Assembly: GCF_014637405.1 (NCBI RefSeq)
Contig: NZ_BMEY01000028.1
Location: 313 to 42,153 of the forward strand
DNA: 41,841 nt
Direction: 5' to 3'
Source: Ornithinibacillus halotolerans
GTDB lineage: Bacteria > Bacillota > Bacilli > Bacillales > Amphibacillaceae
Shown here: piece after piece, positions 17,575 through 25,938 of the stretch
Position numbering within the stretch: position 1 is the first letter of the stretch
Layout: each line of letters opens with the position of its first letter
Notes under the pieces: generated by a model
Databases searched by the model: none
Seen by the model: the letters and a program-made list of their open reading frames with translations, nothing else
What the model was told of the DNA's origin: nothing
Made by a program: the position numbers and the translations under genes

Positions 17575-17604
17575 CAGCATTGTCGGATAACAGGAGGAAC
17601 TAAC

Positions 17605-18555
17605 ATGAACGATATCATTACAATTGGGGAAGCGATGATTGTTTTTGATCCATCGGCGACAGGTCCATTACGATTTGTAAATTCATTTGATAAAAAAGTC
17701 GGTGGAGCGGAGTTGAATTTTGCGATTGGCTGCACGAGGCTTGGTCTGAAGTCCGGTTGGATTAGTCGGTTAGGGAAGGACGAGTTTGGTACACATATCC
17801 GCAATTTTGCAAGAGGTGAAGGAGTGGATGTATCCCAGGTTGACTTCGTGGAAGGATATCCTACCTCTTTAAATTTTAAAGAAATTATGGAGGATGGTTC
17901 TGTCCGGACTTTTTACTACCGGGATAAATCACCAACATTAACGTTAACTCCAGAAGATTTAGATGAGTCCTATTTTAAAAATGCAAAGGTTCTACATTTG
18001 ACAGGAATCTATCCAGCGATTGATCCTGTTAATCGACGTGTCTTTGAAAAAGCAATAAGCTTGGCTAAAAAGCATGGTGTGAAAGTGTCCTTCGATCCGA
18101 ATATTCGTTTGAAATTATGGAGCAAGGAAGAAGCAAGAGACTATCTTTCTGAAATTCTACCACATGTAGACATTTTACTAGCAGGCGATGAAGAAATGGA
18201 AATAATCTGGGGAGTGAAAGACCCAGAGGCGATTATTCGTAAAGCGAAGGAAATCGGAATTACTTATGTCGCTATTAAGCAAGGAGACAAAGGTTCTGTT
18301 GGCTATTATAATGATGAAGTGATTAAGGTAGAAGCGAAGAAAGCGAGAAAAGTAGTCGACACAGTTGGTGCTGGTGATGGGTTTAATGCAGGATTTATGT
18401 ATGGTGTATTAAACGGCTGGGATCTGAAAAAGTCACTAGAATTTGGTAACACCGTTGGGGCAATGGTTGTCAGTGTAAAAGGTGATAATGAAGGATTACC
18501 ATATTTAGAAGATGTAAAAATCTTTCTAGGTGAAAAGGAAAATATAGAAAGATGA
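17605..18555 (+). CDS. kdgK: 2-keto-3-deoxygluconate kinase, PfkB family
   Basis: A 316-residue ribokinase-fold sugar kinase. PfkB signature 1 is around GGAELNFAIGCTRLG (residues about 32-46) and signature 2 is DTVGAGDGFNAGF (about 252-264), with the catalytic aspartate and anion hole. The substrate-site stretch YYRDKSPTLTLTPEDLD is typical of KDG kinases. It would phosphorylate 2-keto-3-deoxygluconate to KDPG for KdgA. The stop overlaps the region just upstream of hxlA. A fructokinase role is less likely given kdgA and kdgR in the same operon. Confidence 0.9.
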   Translation: MNDIITIGEAMIVFDPSATGPLRFVNSFDKKVGGAELNFAIGCTRLGLKSGWISRLGKDEFGTHIRNFARGEGVDVSQVDFVEGYPTSLNFKEIMEDGSVRTFYYRDKSPTLTLTPEDLDESYFKNAKVLHLTGIYPAIDPVNRRVFEKAISLAKKHGVKVSFDPNIRLKLWSKEEARDYLSEILPHVDILLAGDEEMEIIWGVKDPEAIIRKAKEIGITYVAIKQGDKGSVGYYNDEVIKVEAKKARKVVDTVGAGDGFNAGFMYGVLNGWDLKKSLEFGNTVGAMVVSVKGDNEGLPYLEDVKIFLGEKENIER

Positions 18556-18569
18556 GGAGTGTTTTACAA

Positions 18570-19205
18570 ATGAACTTACAATTAGCATTGGATCGTTTAA
18601 CAAAAGAAGAATGCCTACGTATTATTGATGAGACTAGAGAATCGATTGATTGGATCGAAGTTGGTACGAGTGTTATTAAGGAATACGGGATGGCGTTTGT
18701 CCGTGAAGTAAAAAAAGCATACCCAGAAAAGGTAATCGTTACAGATATGAAGACGATGGATGCGGGCGGACATGAAGCTATTCAAGCGTTTGAAGCAGGA
18801 GCAGATATTACAACAGTGATGGCTTTATCTTCCGACTTAACGATTTCAGATATGATGAAAGTAGCAAAAGAATATAACACGAGAATCATGGTAGATTTAC
18901 TGGAAGTATCGAATCCAGAGCGAATCAAGGAATTAGAAAAACTAGGTGTCGATTTAGTCAGTCTTCACATCGGAAAAGACAAGCAGCGTGAAGGGAAATT
19001 CGATGTAAGTCACTTCGCCCTAGTTGAAGATTTTCCATTTGAGGTAACCGTTGCTGGTGGGATTGATTTGGGAACACTGCCAGATGTATTAGAAAAAGCA
19101 CCAAATACAGTAATCGTAGGAAGTGCGATTACAAAGGCAGAAAAGCCAGGTGAAGTTGCAGCGGAAATGAAACGATTAATGAATGAGTTTGCAAACAAAA
19201 ACTAA
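18570..19205 (+). CDS. hxlA: 3-hexulose-6-phosphate synthase (HxlA/HPS), OMP decarboxylase suprafamily
   Basis: About 211 residues. The suprafamily catalytic triad Asp-x-Lys-x-x-Asp is DMKTMD near residue 62, and the phosphate end is VAGGIDLGTLP and IVGSAITKA. HPS joins ribulose-5-phosphate and formaldehyde to give hexulose-6-phosphate. The related 3-keto-L-gulonate-6-phosphate decarboxylases usually have Thr where this protein has Ala in VAGGI, which favours HPS. The ATG at 18570 has GAGGAG upstream. It is last in the operon before a strong terminator. Confidence 0.88.
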   Translation: MNLQLALDRLTKEECLRIIDETRESIDWIEVGTSVIKEYGMAFVREVKKAYPEKVIVTDMKTMDAGGHEAIQAFEAGADITTVMALSSDLTISDMMKVAKEYNTRIMVDLLEVSNPERIKELEKLGVDLVSLHIGKDKQREGKFDVSHFALVEDFPFEVTVAGGIDLGTLPDVLEKAPNTVIVGSAITKAEKPGEVAAEMKRLMNEFANKN

Positions 19206-19213
19206 ACGAACAG

Positions 19214-19247
19214 AGCTGGTTTTCTATTTGTGGAAAACCAGCTGTTT
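19214..19247 (+). terminator. Rho-independent terminator of the sugar-acid operon
   Basis: AGCTGGTTTTC and GAAAACCAGCT form an 11-bp stem with an 8-base loop followed by GTTTTAA, nine bases after the hxlA stop. Confidence 0.85.
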
Positions 19248-19279
19248 TAAACTTATCAATTATATAAGGGGTTGAGGAA

Positions 19280-20263
19280 ATGAATTTTGGTACGGTTGGA
19301 ACGAGCTGGATAACCTCTTCTTTTATTCAAGCATCACAGGAAGTAAATAACTTCACGCTCACTGCTGTTTATTCCCGTTCCGAACAGAAGGTAAAGGATT
19401 TTGCAGAAAAACATCAAGCTCCTTTTGTATATACAGACTTGGAGGAAATGGCTAAGAGTGATAAATTAGACTGTATTTATATCGCATCTCCAAATTCTTT
19501 ACACTTTGAGCAGGCAAAGTTATTTCTACAACATAAAAAACATGTTATCTGTGAAAAACCTATATTTTCAAATACGAAAGAATTTCAAGAAGCATTTCAA
19601 GTAGCAGAGGAAAACGGTGTATATTTATTTGAGGCGATCCGAAACATTCATACGCCTAATTTCGAAGTGTTAAAACATGCAGTTGAAAAAATTGGTCCTG
19701 TCACTTCCACTATTCTCCATCGAAATCGTTATTCTTCTAAATATAAAGAATACCTTGCTGGTGGTAGACCAAATGTATTTACTGCGGAATTTTCAGGGGG
19801 AGCACTTACGGATTTGGGAATATATCCTTTAGCTCTTGCGGTTAGCCTGTTTGGAAAACCGAAGCAGGTCTCCTATGTTGCTAATATGTTGGAGTCTGGA
19901 GTAGATGGGAGCGGAACACTTACCTTAGAATATGATAATTTTGTCTCTACAGTCATGTGTTCTAAAATCTCCACATCCTATATCCCGTGCGAAATTCAAG
20001 GAGAAAATGGAAGTATTCTTTTTGATGATGCTGGGTCGATATTGGATATGAAATATATTGATAACTCTTCTGGTCAGGAAGAACCTATACAGACGTATAG
20101 TTTAGAAGATAATATGCAGTATGAAATCACTAACTTTTTACAGATTATTACCAGTCAAAACAATGAGGAATATAATCGATTAAAAGAACTGAGCTTACTC
20201 ACACTTTCCATCACAGAAGAAGCACGAAAGCAGAATAATATTATTTATGGTAGTGAGAGGTAG
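19280..20263 (+). CDS. Gfo/Idh/MocA family NAD(P)-dependent oxidoreductase
   Basis: A 327-residue two-domain oxidoreductase. The N-terminal Rossmann fold begins GTVGTSWIT, and the catalytic lysine is in CEKPIF (about residue 94). The C-terminal sheet domain includes SGGALTDLGIYPLALAVSLFG, where Asp and Tyr sit at the usual substrate positions. The family acts on sugars, inositols or sugar acids. It follows the hxlA terminator and has its own ribosome binding site (TTGAGGAA); readthrough from the operon is possible. No specific substrate can be assigned. Confidence 0.85.
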   Translation: MNFGTVGTSWITSSFIQASQEVNNFTLTAVYSRSEQKVKDFAEKHQAPFVYTDLEEMAKSDKLDCIYIASPNSLHFEQAKLFLQHKKHVICEKPIFSNTKEFQEAFQVAEENGVYLFEAIRNIHTPNFEVLKHAVEKIGPVTSTILHRNRYSSKYKEYLAGGRPNVFTAEFSGGALTDLGIYPLALAVSLFGKPKQVSYVANMLESGVDGSGTLTLEYDNFVSTVMCSKISTSYIPCEIQGENGSILFDDAGSILDMKYIDNSSGQEEPIQTYSLEDNMQYEITNFLQIITSQNNEEYNRLKELSLLTLSITEEARKQNNIIYGSER

Positions 20264-20270
20264 GAAGGAT

Positions 20271-20300
20271 AGCATGGGGATGATTCTCATGCTTCTTTTT
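20271..20300 (+). terminator. Terminator after the oxidoreductase gene
   Basis: AGCATGGGGA pairs with TTCTCATGCT (10 bp including two G-U pairs) around a 3-base loop, followed by TCTTTTT. Confidence 0.7.
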
Positions 20301-20380
20301 ACGTTTGGTAAGTTGCGTTCTATCCAGTAATATTAGATATAGATTAAGCATTATTTTCCTTACGTGGAGGGAAGAAGACA

Positions 20381-21394
20381 ATGAGTGAAAAACCAATTAT
20401 TGCCATTCCAATGGGGGATCCAGCAGGAATTGGCCCTGAAATTACAGCAAAAGCGTTAAACAATAAAGAGATTTATGATATGTGCAAACCTCTAGTGGTA
20501 GGGGATTTACGTGTTCTGGAAAAAGCAATACAGATTGTAGAAAAGGATTTACAAGTCAATGTTATTGCATCTCCAGAAGAAGGACTGTACGAATATGGAA
20601 CGATTGATTTAATTGACCTTCAAAACATTAATATGGATGAACTAGAATATGGCGTCGTTCAAGCACAATGTGGTCGCGCAGCTTACGAATACGTGGAAAC
20701 TTCTGTAACGCTAGCTAAAACAGGTAGCGTACAAGCGTTAGCGACAACACCGATTAATAAAGAATCGCTAAAAGCAGCAGGAGTTCCTTATATTGGGCAT
20801 ACAGAAATGCTCGAGTCCCTAACCAATACGAAAGATCCATTAACGATGTTTCAAGTTCGTGATTTGCGGATATTTTTCTTAACACGTCACTTATCCTTAA
20901 AAGATGCAATAACGCAAATGACAAAAGAACGGATTCGTGATTATCTTGTTCGCTGTGATCAAGCCCTCGAGCGTCTAGGTGTGGAGAAACGAAAAATTGC
21001 TGTCGCAGCATTAAATCCACATGGTGGGGAAGGTGGCCTATTTGGAATGGAAGAAGTAGAAGAAATCGTTCCAGGTATTGAAGCAGCCGTACAACATGGA
21101 ATTAATGCCGTTGGTCCAGTTCCAGCAGACTCTGTTTTTTACCAGGCATTACAAGGAAATTATGATGCCGTCTTATCTCTATATCATGATCAAGGGCATA
21201 TTGCTGCCAAGATGACCGACTTTCACCGAACTATCTCGATTACAAATGGGTTACCATTTTTAAGAACATCTGTCGACCATGGTACCGCATTTGACATCGC
21301 TGGGAAAAACGTTGCATCAAGTGTTAGTTTGGAAGAAAGTATCAAATTAGCAGCAGAGTATGCACCGAAGTTTACAAGAGAAACGATTGAATAA
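20381..21394 (+). CDS. PdxA family dehydrogenase, probably PdxA2 (4-phospho-D-threonate/erythronate type)
   Basis: A 337-residue PdxA-fold protein. The three metal-binding histidines are present: His170 in LTRHLS, His214 in LNPHGGEGG and His269 in LYHDQGH; His140 in GHTE and the [11 protein letters not shown] end are also conserved. True PdxA acts in vitamin B6 synthesis. PdxA2 proteins encoded in sugar-acid loci oxidise and decarboxylate 4-phosphorylated four-carbon acids to dihydroxyacetone phosphate. Location after a TRAP/KDG operon favours PdxA2, but the DUF1537 kinase that usually accompanies it is not in this window. AACGTGGAGGGAAG precedes the ATG. Confidence 0.8.
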   Translation: MSEKPIIAIPMGDPAGIGPEITAKALNNKEIYDMCKPLVVGDLRVLEKAIQIVEKDLQVNVIASPEEGLYEYGTIDLIDLQNINMDELEYGVVQAQCGRAAYEYVETSVTLAKTGSVQALATTPINKESLKAAGVPYIGHTEMLESLTNTKDPLTMFQVRDLRIFFLTRHLSLKDAITQMTKERIRDYLVRCDQALERLGVEKRKIAVAALNPHGGEGGLFGMEEVEEIVPGIEAAVQHGINAVGPVPADSVFYQALQGNYDAVLSLYHDQGHIAAKMTDFHRTISITNGLPFLRTSVDHGTAFDIAGKNVASSVSLEESIKLAAEYAPKFTRETIE

Positions 21395-21420
21395 GTTTTA
21401 GAAAATCTCTAGACTAAAGA

Positions 21421-21465
21421 ACGGGCGTACTATCTTCTTGTGGAGATAGTGCGCCTGTTTAATTA
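21421..21465 (+). terminator. Terminator after the pdxA-like gene
   Basis: ACGGGCG-TACTATCT pairs with AGATAGTG-CGCCTGT across an 8-base loop with one wobble, then TTTAATTATATTTT. Confidence 0.75.
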
Positions 21466-21494
21466 TATTTTATTTATGGTTGATTAACTTTAAC

Positions 21495-22223
21495 TTAAGG
21501 CCAATACCAATACTGTTCGCCATATGGATATTCGATTCCGCTATCGAGATGGATATACGTACCTCCATTATAAGCCCCACTAAACCCGGAAGATTTCGCT
21601 GCATTTAATAGAGTGGTTAAGGAAACACCAGGAGCTTTAATATCAGCGGCAACCCCATACATATGCATGCTGTTATAATAAGCATTTGGAATTCGATTAT
21701 TCAGGGCAACACTTCTAAATCCAGAATTGATGACGATTGGTTTGTTTCCAATTTTAACGCGAACGGCTTCGAGTTTATACATCTGTCTCCGAACATTTTC
21801 TCTAACCGTCGTAGCGGATACTTTTCCACCACTAAAGACACTGCCATCAGTTGAGTAAAATTCACTATACGCAAAGTTCTTCGTTCCAGTTGAACGTTCT
21901 AAACTATTTAATTTTGCCTGTGTAGCAGGACCAACAATTCCATCTGCTACTAATCCGTAAGCCCTTTGGAATCGCTTGACCGCTGCTTTTGTAGCAGGAC
22001 CAAAATGTCCATCAACCGCGAGATATGTTTTTCTAGGGGAATCTGCAGCCCAGCCAGCTACTCTTATTTGTAGCTCTCGCACATCATTTCCACTGGAACC
22101 TTCTTGTAGCGTACGAGTCCAGTTATAGGCAGACGCTTCATTCGTATCAAAAACGGTCATGGCTAGTGAAATCAAGATTGTAAATCCAATTACACTAACT
22201 AACATTTTAAAGGCTTTTTTCAT
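21495..22223 (-). CDS. Secreted peptidoglycan-binding protein with D-Ala-D-Ala carboxypeptidase (M15) domain
   Basis: About 242 residues from the ATG at 22223 (GGGAGGT upstream). A signal peptide covers about 1-32 (cleavage after NEASA). A PG_binding_1 domain follows (GSSGNDVRELQIRVAGW, then AVDGHFGPATKAAVKRFQ and ADGIVGPATQAKL). The C-terminal M15-type peptidase domain shows the zinc-site pattern: SGFRS, MHMYGVAADI (His and Asp ligands) and YIHLDSG (His). It likely trims cell-wall peptides or acts as an endolysin-type enzyme. It stands alone on the minus strand. Confidence 0.87.
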   Translation of the reverse strand: MKKAFKMLVSVIGFTILISLAMTVFDTNEASAYNWTRTLQEGSSGNDVRELQIRVAGWAADSPRKTYLAVDGHFGPATKAAVKRFQRAYGLVADGIVGPATQAKLNSLERSTGTKNFAYSEFYSTDGSVFSGGKVSATTVRENVRRQMYKLEAVRVKIGNKPIVINSGFRSVALNNRIPNAYYNSMHMYGVAADIKAPGVSLTTLLNAAKSSGFSGAYNGGTYIHLDSGIEYPYGEQYWYWP

Positions 22224-23055
22224 ATTGTTACCTCCCAAGAATAGTGTTGGTAAGTACAAAACTTATATAAATTGAATTCCGATCAGGCTTCTTTCGCTTA
22301 CCCCTTCCTGTTAGTTAGCAGAAATTAATTATGTAGAGACGCGATTTAATAGTAGATATTTTGTTGTGGTTTGATGAGGTAAAGGAGTATTACTTTTAGT
22401 GGAATTTAACAGTTAACAGAAAAAAAGGTAATGAAATTCGCCTTAAATCACACCTCCTTATTGCGGAATAATCCTAATTTAATAAGTTTTGTAGTCGGAG
22501 TTATCTTACCATGTAGAGGTACGGGATGATATTCGTCAAAAGTGCTAAATGTGAGGGGGGACTTCTGTAGGGAAAATGGGAAGTGGGGTGGGTCTTTTTG
22601 CTATTACAGCATAACATGTGTAGGGATTGTACTCATGCTAAGGCGGGGCAAATCTTTAGCAAATTACTTCACATGTTGGCTGTCCCCGTAAATGAGTTAG
22701 TTTCCATCGATATTAGTATGTTAGATAAATTGAGCAATAGAACAGAAATCTATTGTAATAGTTATTAACCTACTAAGTCTATAATGTTCTAATTCAGTAT
22801 TAGTAATGTATTTTAGTGAGTAATTGAGTCATGTAGATAATATTTAATAAAGAATATATGAAGCCTAAAAGATTAATCGTATTTATTGGGAATGATGTAG
22901 GTAGTTTGTACATTATATTGTATGTTTTAAAGGAGTAGTTCTAATAGTTTTGATACTGGCGTATGTTATTTAATGAGTAAAAATAATAGTAAAAAAAGCG
23001 TAGGTACTAATAATTATCTTTATTAATAGTAAAGGTTGTTATATCAATTTAATGT
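22224..23055. other. 832-bp AT-rich intergenic gap without a convincing gene
   Basis: No open frame here combines a start, a ribosome binding site and recognisable content. A 61-codon frame at 22583-22768 exists but looks non-coding or like a worn remnant. TGTCCCC near 22682 resembles the dispersed repeat core. A strong ribosome-binding-site-like sequence on the minus strand near 22450 (AAGGAGGTG) leads only to a two-codon frame. The region beyond 22770 is very AT-rich, typical of DNA flanking acquired genes. Confidence 0.5.
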
Positions 23056-23084
23056 TTGATATTAGTAAATCTGATAGCTATAAT
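23056..23084 (+). promoter_or_regulatory. Sigma-A promoter of the sce7726-family gene
   Basis: TTGATA (23056-23061), 17-base spacer, TATAAT (23079-23084), with transcription starting about 30 bases before the ATG. One of the best promoter matches in the window. Confidence 0.75.
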
Positions 23085-23122
23085 TTATTTAAACAAATTT
23101 TTCTTGCTAGGAGTGAGAGGAA

Positions 23123-23752
23123 ATGGGATTGTATGATAAGGATATACGGATTATATTAATGAATGAGTTTTTCAAAACACCAGAATTCATAAATGACCCA
23201 AGCACGATTATAGTACATGAGTTAGACGTTTGTTCTGGATCTGCAATCATGGATATAGCGGTCATCAATGGTAAAATACATGGGTTTGAAATCAAAAGCG
23301 AACATGATACACTAGAACGACTTCAAACCCAAGTTAATTATTATAATAAAGTGTTTGACACTGTAACTTTAGTTGTTTCTGAGAAACACTTAAACAAGGC
23401 TGTAGAAATAGTTCCTAAGTGGTGGGGTATTTATAGTGTGAATAGCAGTAATAAAGATAATACATTTAAAGTAAATGTCATCAAAGAACCAAAACTAAAT
23501 GATTCTGTAAGTATCTTTAACCTTTGTCTGATGCTTTGGAAACCAGAGTTAATAAGCTTATTAAGTCAAAATGGTATTACCAAGGGTATTAATAGTAAAA
23601 CTAGAAGAGACTTGTCTAAGATAGTCACTGAGTCAATAGATTCTGAGACTATTGTGACCTTTGTTAAGTCAACTTTGAAAAATCGAAAATCCTGGAAAGC
23701 TCATTCACTACAACTGTTATATGATGAGAAACAGCATTTGTTACCCAATTAG
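23123..23752 (+). CDS. sce7726 family protein with PD-(D/E)xK nuclease-like core
   Basis: A 209-residue protein. The core IIVHELDVCSGSAIMDIAVING and HGFEIKSEHDTLERL matches the sce7726 family, and Asp44 followed by Glu56-Ile-Lys58 fits the D...ExK catalytic pattern of PD-(D/E)xK nucleases. Residues VTLVVSEKHLNKAVEIVPKWWG continue the family fold; the C-terminal 80 residues are poorly conserved in my recollection. AGGAGTGAGAGG precedes the ATG. The gene runs tail to tail into a beta-family gene on the other strand with an 89-bp overlap. A role in defence or DNA processing is inferred from the fold and partner. Confidence 0.83.
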   Translation: MGLYDKDIRIILMNEFFKTPEFINDPSTIIVHELDVCSGSAIMDIAVINGKIHGFEIKSEHDTLERLQTQVNYYNKVFDTVTLVVSEKHLNKAVEIVPKWWGIYSVNSSNKDNTFKVNVIKEPKLNDSVSIFNLCLMLWKPELISLLSQNGITKGINSKTRRDLSKIVTESIDSETIVTFVKSTLKNRKSWKAHSLQLLYDEKQHLLPN

Positions 23753-24737
23753 TGTTACCACCTGGTCCGACCTTTTTTTCTGGATTGTCTTTAACATGGC
23801 CCAACGCTCTTTCCATGATATCATAATCACCGAATGAAAAGTCTTCACCAAAGTAATATTGAGAATTATAAATAGATTGAGCTAGTGACTGGTGATTTTT
23901 TATCCATTCCTTCGTTTCATTATTTCTTTGTCCTTTTGAAATCCAGTAACTATCATCTGTAGTGTATCTAGCCTTGGGAAGTATCCCGTATCTTAACCTT
24001 GAAAAATCTATCTCAGAGTCAGTAAATTTCGTTACACCGTAATCTGAGTAACTAATAAAATCTCTTAAATCATTATAATCTTTTGAACTCACTAACATTT
24101 CAAAGATCTTAATATCATATCTTGTATAAAAGGCTTCACCACCAGATGGTATGTTTGAGAGATCATCTGGGAAAGAAGTAATTCCAATTATAATATTTTG
24201 GAAACTTGAGTTTCTAATATAATCTCCAAGAACCCGTTTTAGTTCCGCGAATTGTCTGTTGGCACTGCTTCTATCCTCCACAAGTCCTAAATCTAATAAA
24301 ATACTTACTTTTAACCCATGTTTACTTTTCCATGTATCAAGTAATGAAAATATTTTCTCGTATGAATCGCCTTCAAAGTCAACAGGAATGGGAACTTTTA
24401 CAAGTATTTCTGAACTTATCTCGATGAAATTATTAGACCTATATTTAAATTCATCATAAGACAAAACAGGAAATATTGATAATTCTTCACGGGCTGCTTG
24501 GAATATTAGATTTTCTAAGTATCCCTCACTTCCTTCTTCGATATAGCTGCAGTCATAATAAATTCTATTAATTCCGTGTAATTCCTTAGTAAATGAAATT
24601 ATATTTGAAAAATCATCTGGTTCAACTATTTCAATTATTGGTGCTATTCCATCCTTAATATCATCTGATAGCTTAGTTAGTGCTTGTTTTTCACCGGATT
24701 TCCATTTTAAAATCGGAAAGTATTTAGCTTTTGACAC
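23664..24737 (-). CDS. Beta family protein (PF14350-like, sce7725-type partner of sce7726)
   Basis: A 357-residue protein whose N-terminus (YFPILKWKSGEKQALTKL, then APIIEIVE) is the hallmark of the beta-family proteins that co-occur with sce7726 proteins. The sequence continues with barrel-like strands (LKVSILLDLGLV, IIIGITSFPDDLS) and a conserved YGILPKARYTTDDSYWISKG block. Its function is unknown. The start codon is GTG, supported by GGGAGGAAG. Its last 29 codons overlap the last 29 codons of the sce7726 gene on the opposite strand; this convergent layout differs from the more usual same-strand order. Confidence 0.82.
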   Translation of the reverse strand: MSKAKYFPILKWKSGEKQALTKLSDDIKDGIAPIIEIVEPDDFSNIISFTKELHGINRIYYDCSYIEEGSEGYLENLIFQAAREELSIFPVLSYDEFKYRSNNFIEISSEILVKVPIPVDFEGDSYEKIFSLLDTWKSKHGLKVSILLDLGLVEDRSSANRQFAELKRVLGDYIRNSSFQNIIIGITSFPDDLSNIPSGGEAFYTRYDIKIFEMLVSSKDYNDLRDFISYSDYGVTKFTDSEIDFSRLRYGILPKARYTTDDSYWISKGQRNNETKEWIKNHQSLAQSIYNSQYYFGEDFSFGDYDIMERALGHVKDNPEKKVGPGGNTNWVTNAVSHHITVVVNELSRIFDFSKLT

Positions 24738-24825
24738 CTGACTTCCTCCCTTTTTAAATATTTTTCGAAGTTACTTCGTTTCTTATAGTTCTATTTAAAT
24801 CACCCCCTTTAATAGGTTTAAAAAA

Positions 24826-24862
24826 AGAAAAACAACATGAAAAAATGTCATGTTGTTTTTCT
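24826..24862. terminator. Bidirectional terminator, 15-bp perfect stem
   Basis: AGAAAAACAACATGA and TCATGTTGTTTTTCT pair perfectly around a 7-base loop. On the minus strand it can end the membrane-protein gene at 25063 and separate it from the beta-family gene. Confidence 0.8.
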
Positions 24863-25062
24863 GGTTAGAATACCCATATATTTCAAAATATTAGTTTTTA
24901 CCTAAACCATCTTTTAGTTTGTGGTTTAACTACGTTACTTTCTTTAACTTTAATTTTTCTCTTTATTATAAGTTATTTATGATAGGTATTTTGTATAAGT
25001 CAATAATACTACAAAAGTTATATGAAATCACTCTTATATTTCAGTATTATATGTAGTAACTA

Positions 25063-25455
25063 CTAGGCTTCCTCTCTGTCATTTTTTATTGCTATAAATT
25101 TCTCTTTTATGTCAAATATACAAAGTGATATAGCTATTGCAGCGAAAGGTAGAAAATAGTTGTATCTTGTCATTATTTCCGTACTTTCTATGTTAATCGG
25201 TATTATTACTGATAAACCAATCGAAATAAAAAGAAGAAGACTTCCAAAAGTTCTATGTAATTGCTTTACTAATTCAGATATAACCATCCCAAAAGCAAAA
25301 ATATTAAATCCAAAGTAAACAGCTATAGGTATCTCGTTCTGATATACAGCAGCAACTGCACCCATCACAAGTATTAAAAAGATAATTCCGTAAAAAATCA
25401 TATCTTTATCTATATTTCCTTTGCTACTCATTTGGGACATGGGGACAGGCATCAT
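25063..25455 (-). CDS. Small four-helix membrane protein, unrecognised
   Basis: Up to 130 residues with four hydrophobic segments (about 20-38, 43-62, 70-87 and 98-113) and a charged C-terminal tail. I do not recognise the family. The start is uncertain: the ATGs at 25455, 25452 and 25440 lie inside a GGGACATG/CATGTCCC repeat, and an ATG at 25431 just after it (giving MSSKGNIDKD) could be the original start. None has a good ribosome binding site, as if the repeat had landed on the translation signals. It is divergent from the 51-residue protein gene. Confidence 0.55.
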   Translation of the reverse strand: MMPVPMSQMSSKGNIDKDMIFYGIIFLILVMGAVAAVYQNEIPIAVYFGFNIFAFGMVISELVKQLHRTFGSLLLFISIGLSVIIPINIESTEIMTRYNYFLPFAAIAISLCIFDIKEKFIAIKNDREEA

Positions 25456-25460
25456 GTCCC
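25434..25460. repeat. Short dispersed palindrome at the start of the membrane-protein gene
   Basis: GGGACATG (25434-25441) and CATGTCCC (25453-25460) flank a GGGGACAGGC core, the reverse complement of GCCTGTCCCC seen in the other elements. Confidence 0.6.
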
Positions 25461-25489
25461 GGAGGTTGAAAATAAAGAGAGGTGATCAA

Positions 25490-25645
25490 ATGAGTAAGAA
25501 GCTCAGTAATGAACAAAAAAAGAAAGTAAAAGCTTTTATAGAAGAAAAAAAGAAGAATTCTAAACCTGTAACAATCAAAGGAATTAATTTAAAAAACGGT
25601 GAACCATTTGAATACAAGCTCTATGGAGATAAAGACATTAAATAA
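25490..25645 (+). CDS. 51-residue basic small protein, unrecognised
   Basis: Starts MSKKLSNEQKKKVKAF with a good ribosome binding site (AAAGAGAGGTGATC) eight bases before the ATG, which decides the start against an upstream in-frame ATG at 25421. It is lysine-rich, with a predicted N-terminal helix and a short sheet-forming C-terminal half (VTIKGINLKNGEPFEYKLYG). There is no signal peptide. Function unknown. Confidence 0.6.
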   Translation: MSKKLSNEQKKKVKAFIEEKKKNSKPVTIKGINLKNGEPFEYKLYGDKDIK

Positions 25646-25733
25646 CTATCTAATAGTAAAAAAATGATTATGACTTCAGTAAGTTAGTATGGATCTTTTT
25701 ACGTAAAGAGAGTGAGTAGACAATAGTTCAGGC

Positions 25734-25767
25734 AACATGTCCCAAGTTCCAAGGGGGCATGTTTTTT
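25734..25767 (+). terminator. Terminator with a dispersed-repeat-like stem
   Basis: AACATGTCCC pairs with GGGGGCATGTT (one wobble) and is followed by a T6 run. It separates the small-protein gene from the ABC transporter operon. Confidence 0.75.
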
Positions 25768-25775
25768 GCTTAAGT

Positions 25776-25785
25776 TTTGTCGAAT
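25776..25785 (+). promoter_or_regulatory. Spo0A-box-like site 1 upstream of the ABC transporter
   Basis: TTTGTCGAAT matches the 0A box TTTGTCGAAA at nine of ten positions. The following bases (TATAG) nearly repeat those after the second box 52 bp downstream. Confidence 0.55.
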
Positions 25786-25827
25786 TATAGCAGTATCTTG
25801 CAATTTTTTACTCATTAAGTGATGAAG

Positions 25828-25837
25828 TTTGTCGAAT
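25828..25837 (+). promoter_or_regulatory. Spo0A-box-like site 2 upstream of the ABC transporter
   Basis: TTTGTCGAAT again, nine of ten to the 0A box. The 14-base string TTTGTCGAATTATA is identical in both sites. It lies 102 bases before the ABC ATPase start and could overlap the -35 region of its promoter. Confidence 0.6.
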
Positions 25838-25938
25838 TATATTGAAAAGTAACTTATATAGTAAAGTTAATGAATAAATTTTCCCAATAACAAATTCTCT
25901 TACATTCATTTACGATGTAGTTGAGAGGTGTACTAAAC

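Noticed and set aside
18570-19205. 3-keto-L-gulonate-6-phosphate decarboxylase
   Set aside because: Same suprafamily, but Ala in VAGGI, the LHIGKD stretch and the partner HxlB fit 3-hexulose-6-phosphate synthase better.
22440-22470. Minus-strand AAGGAGGTG followed by GTG
   Set aside because: Strong ribosome-binding-site look but the frame stops after two codons.
22583-22768. 61-codon plus-strand frame
   Set aside because: No ribosome binding site, no recognisable domain, and it lies in a repeat-containing AT-rich gap.
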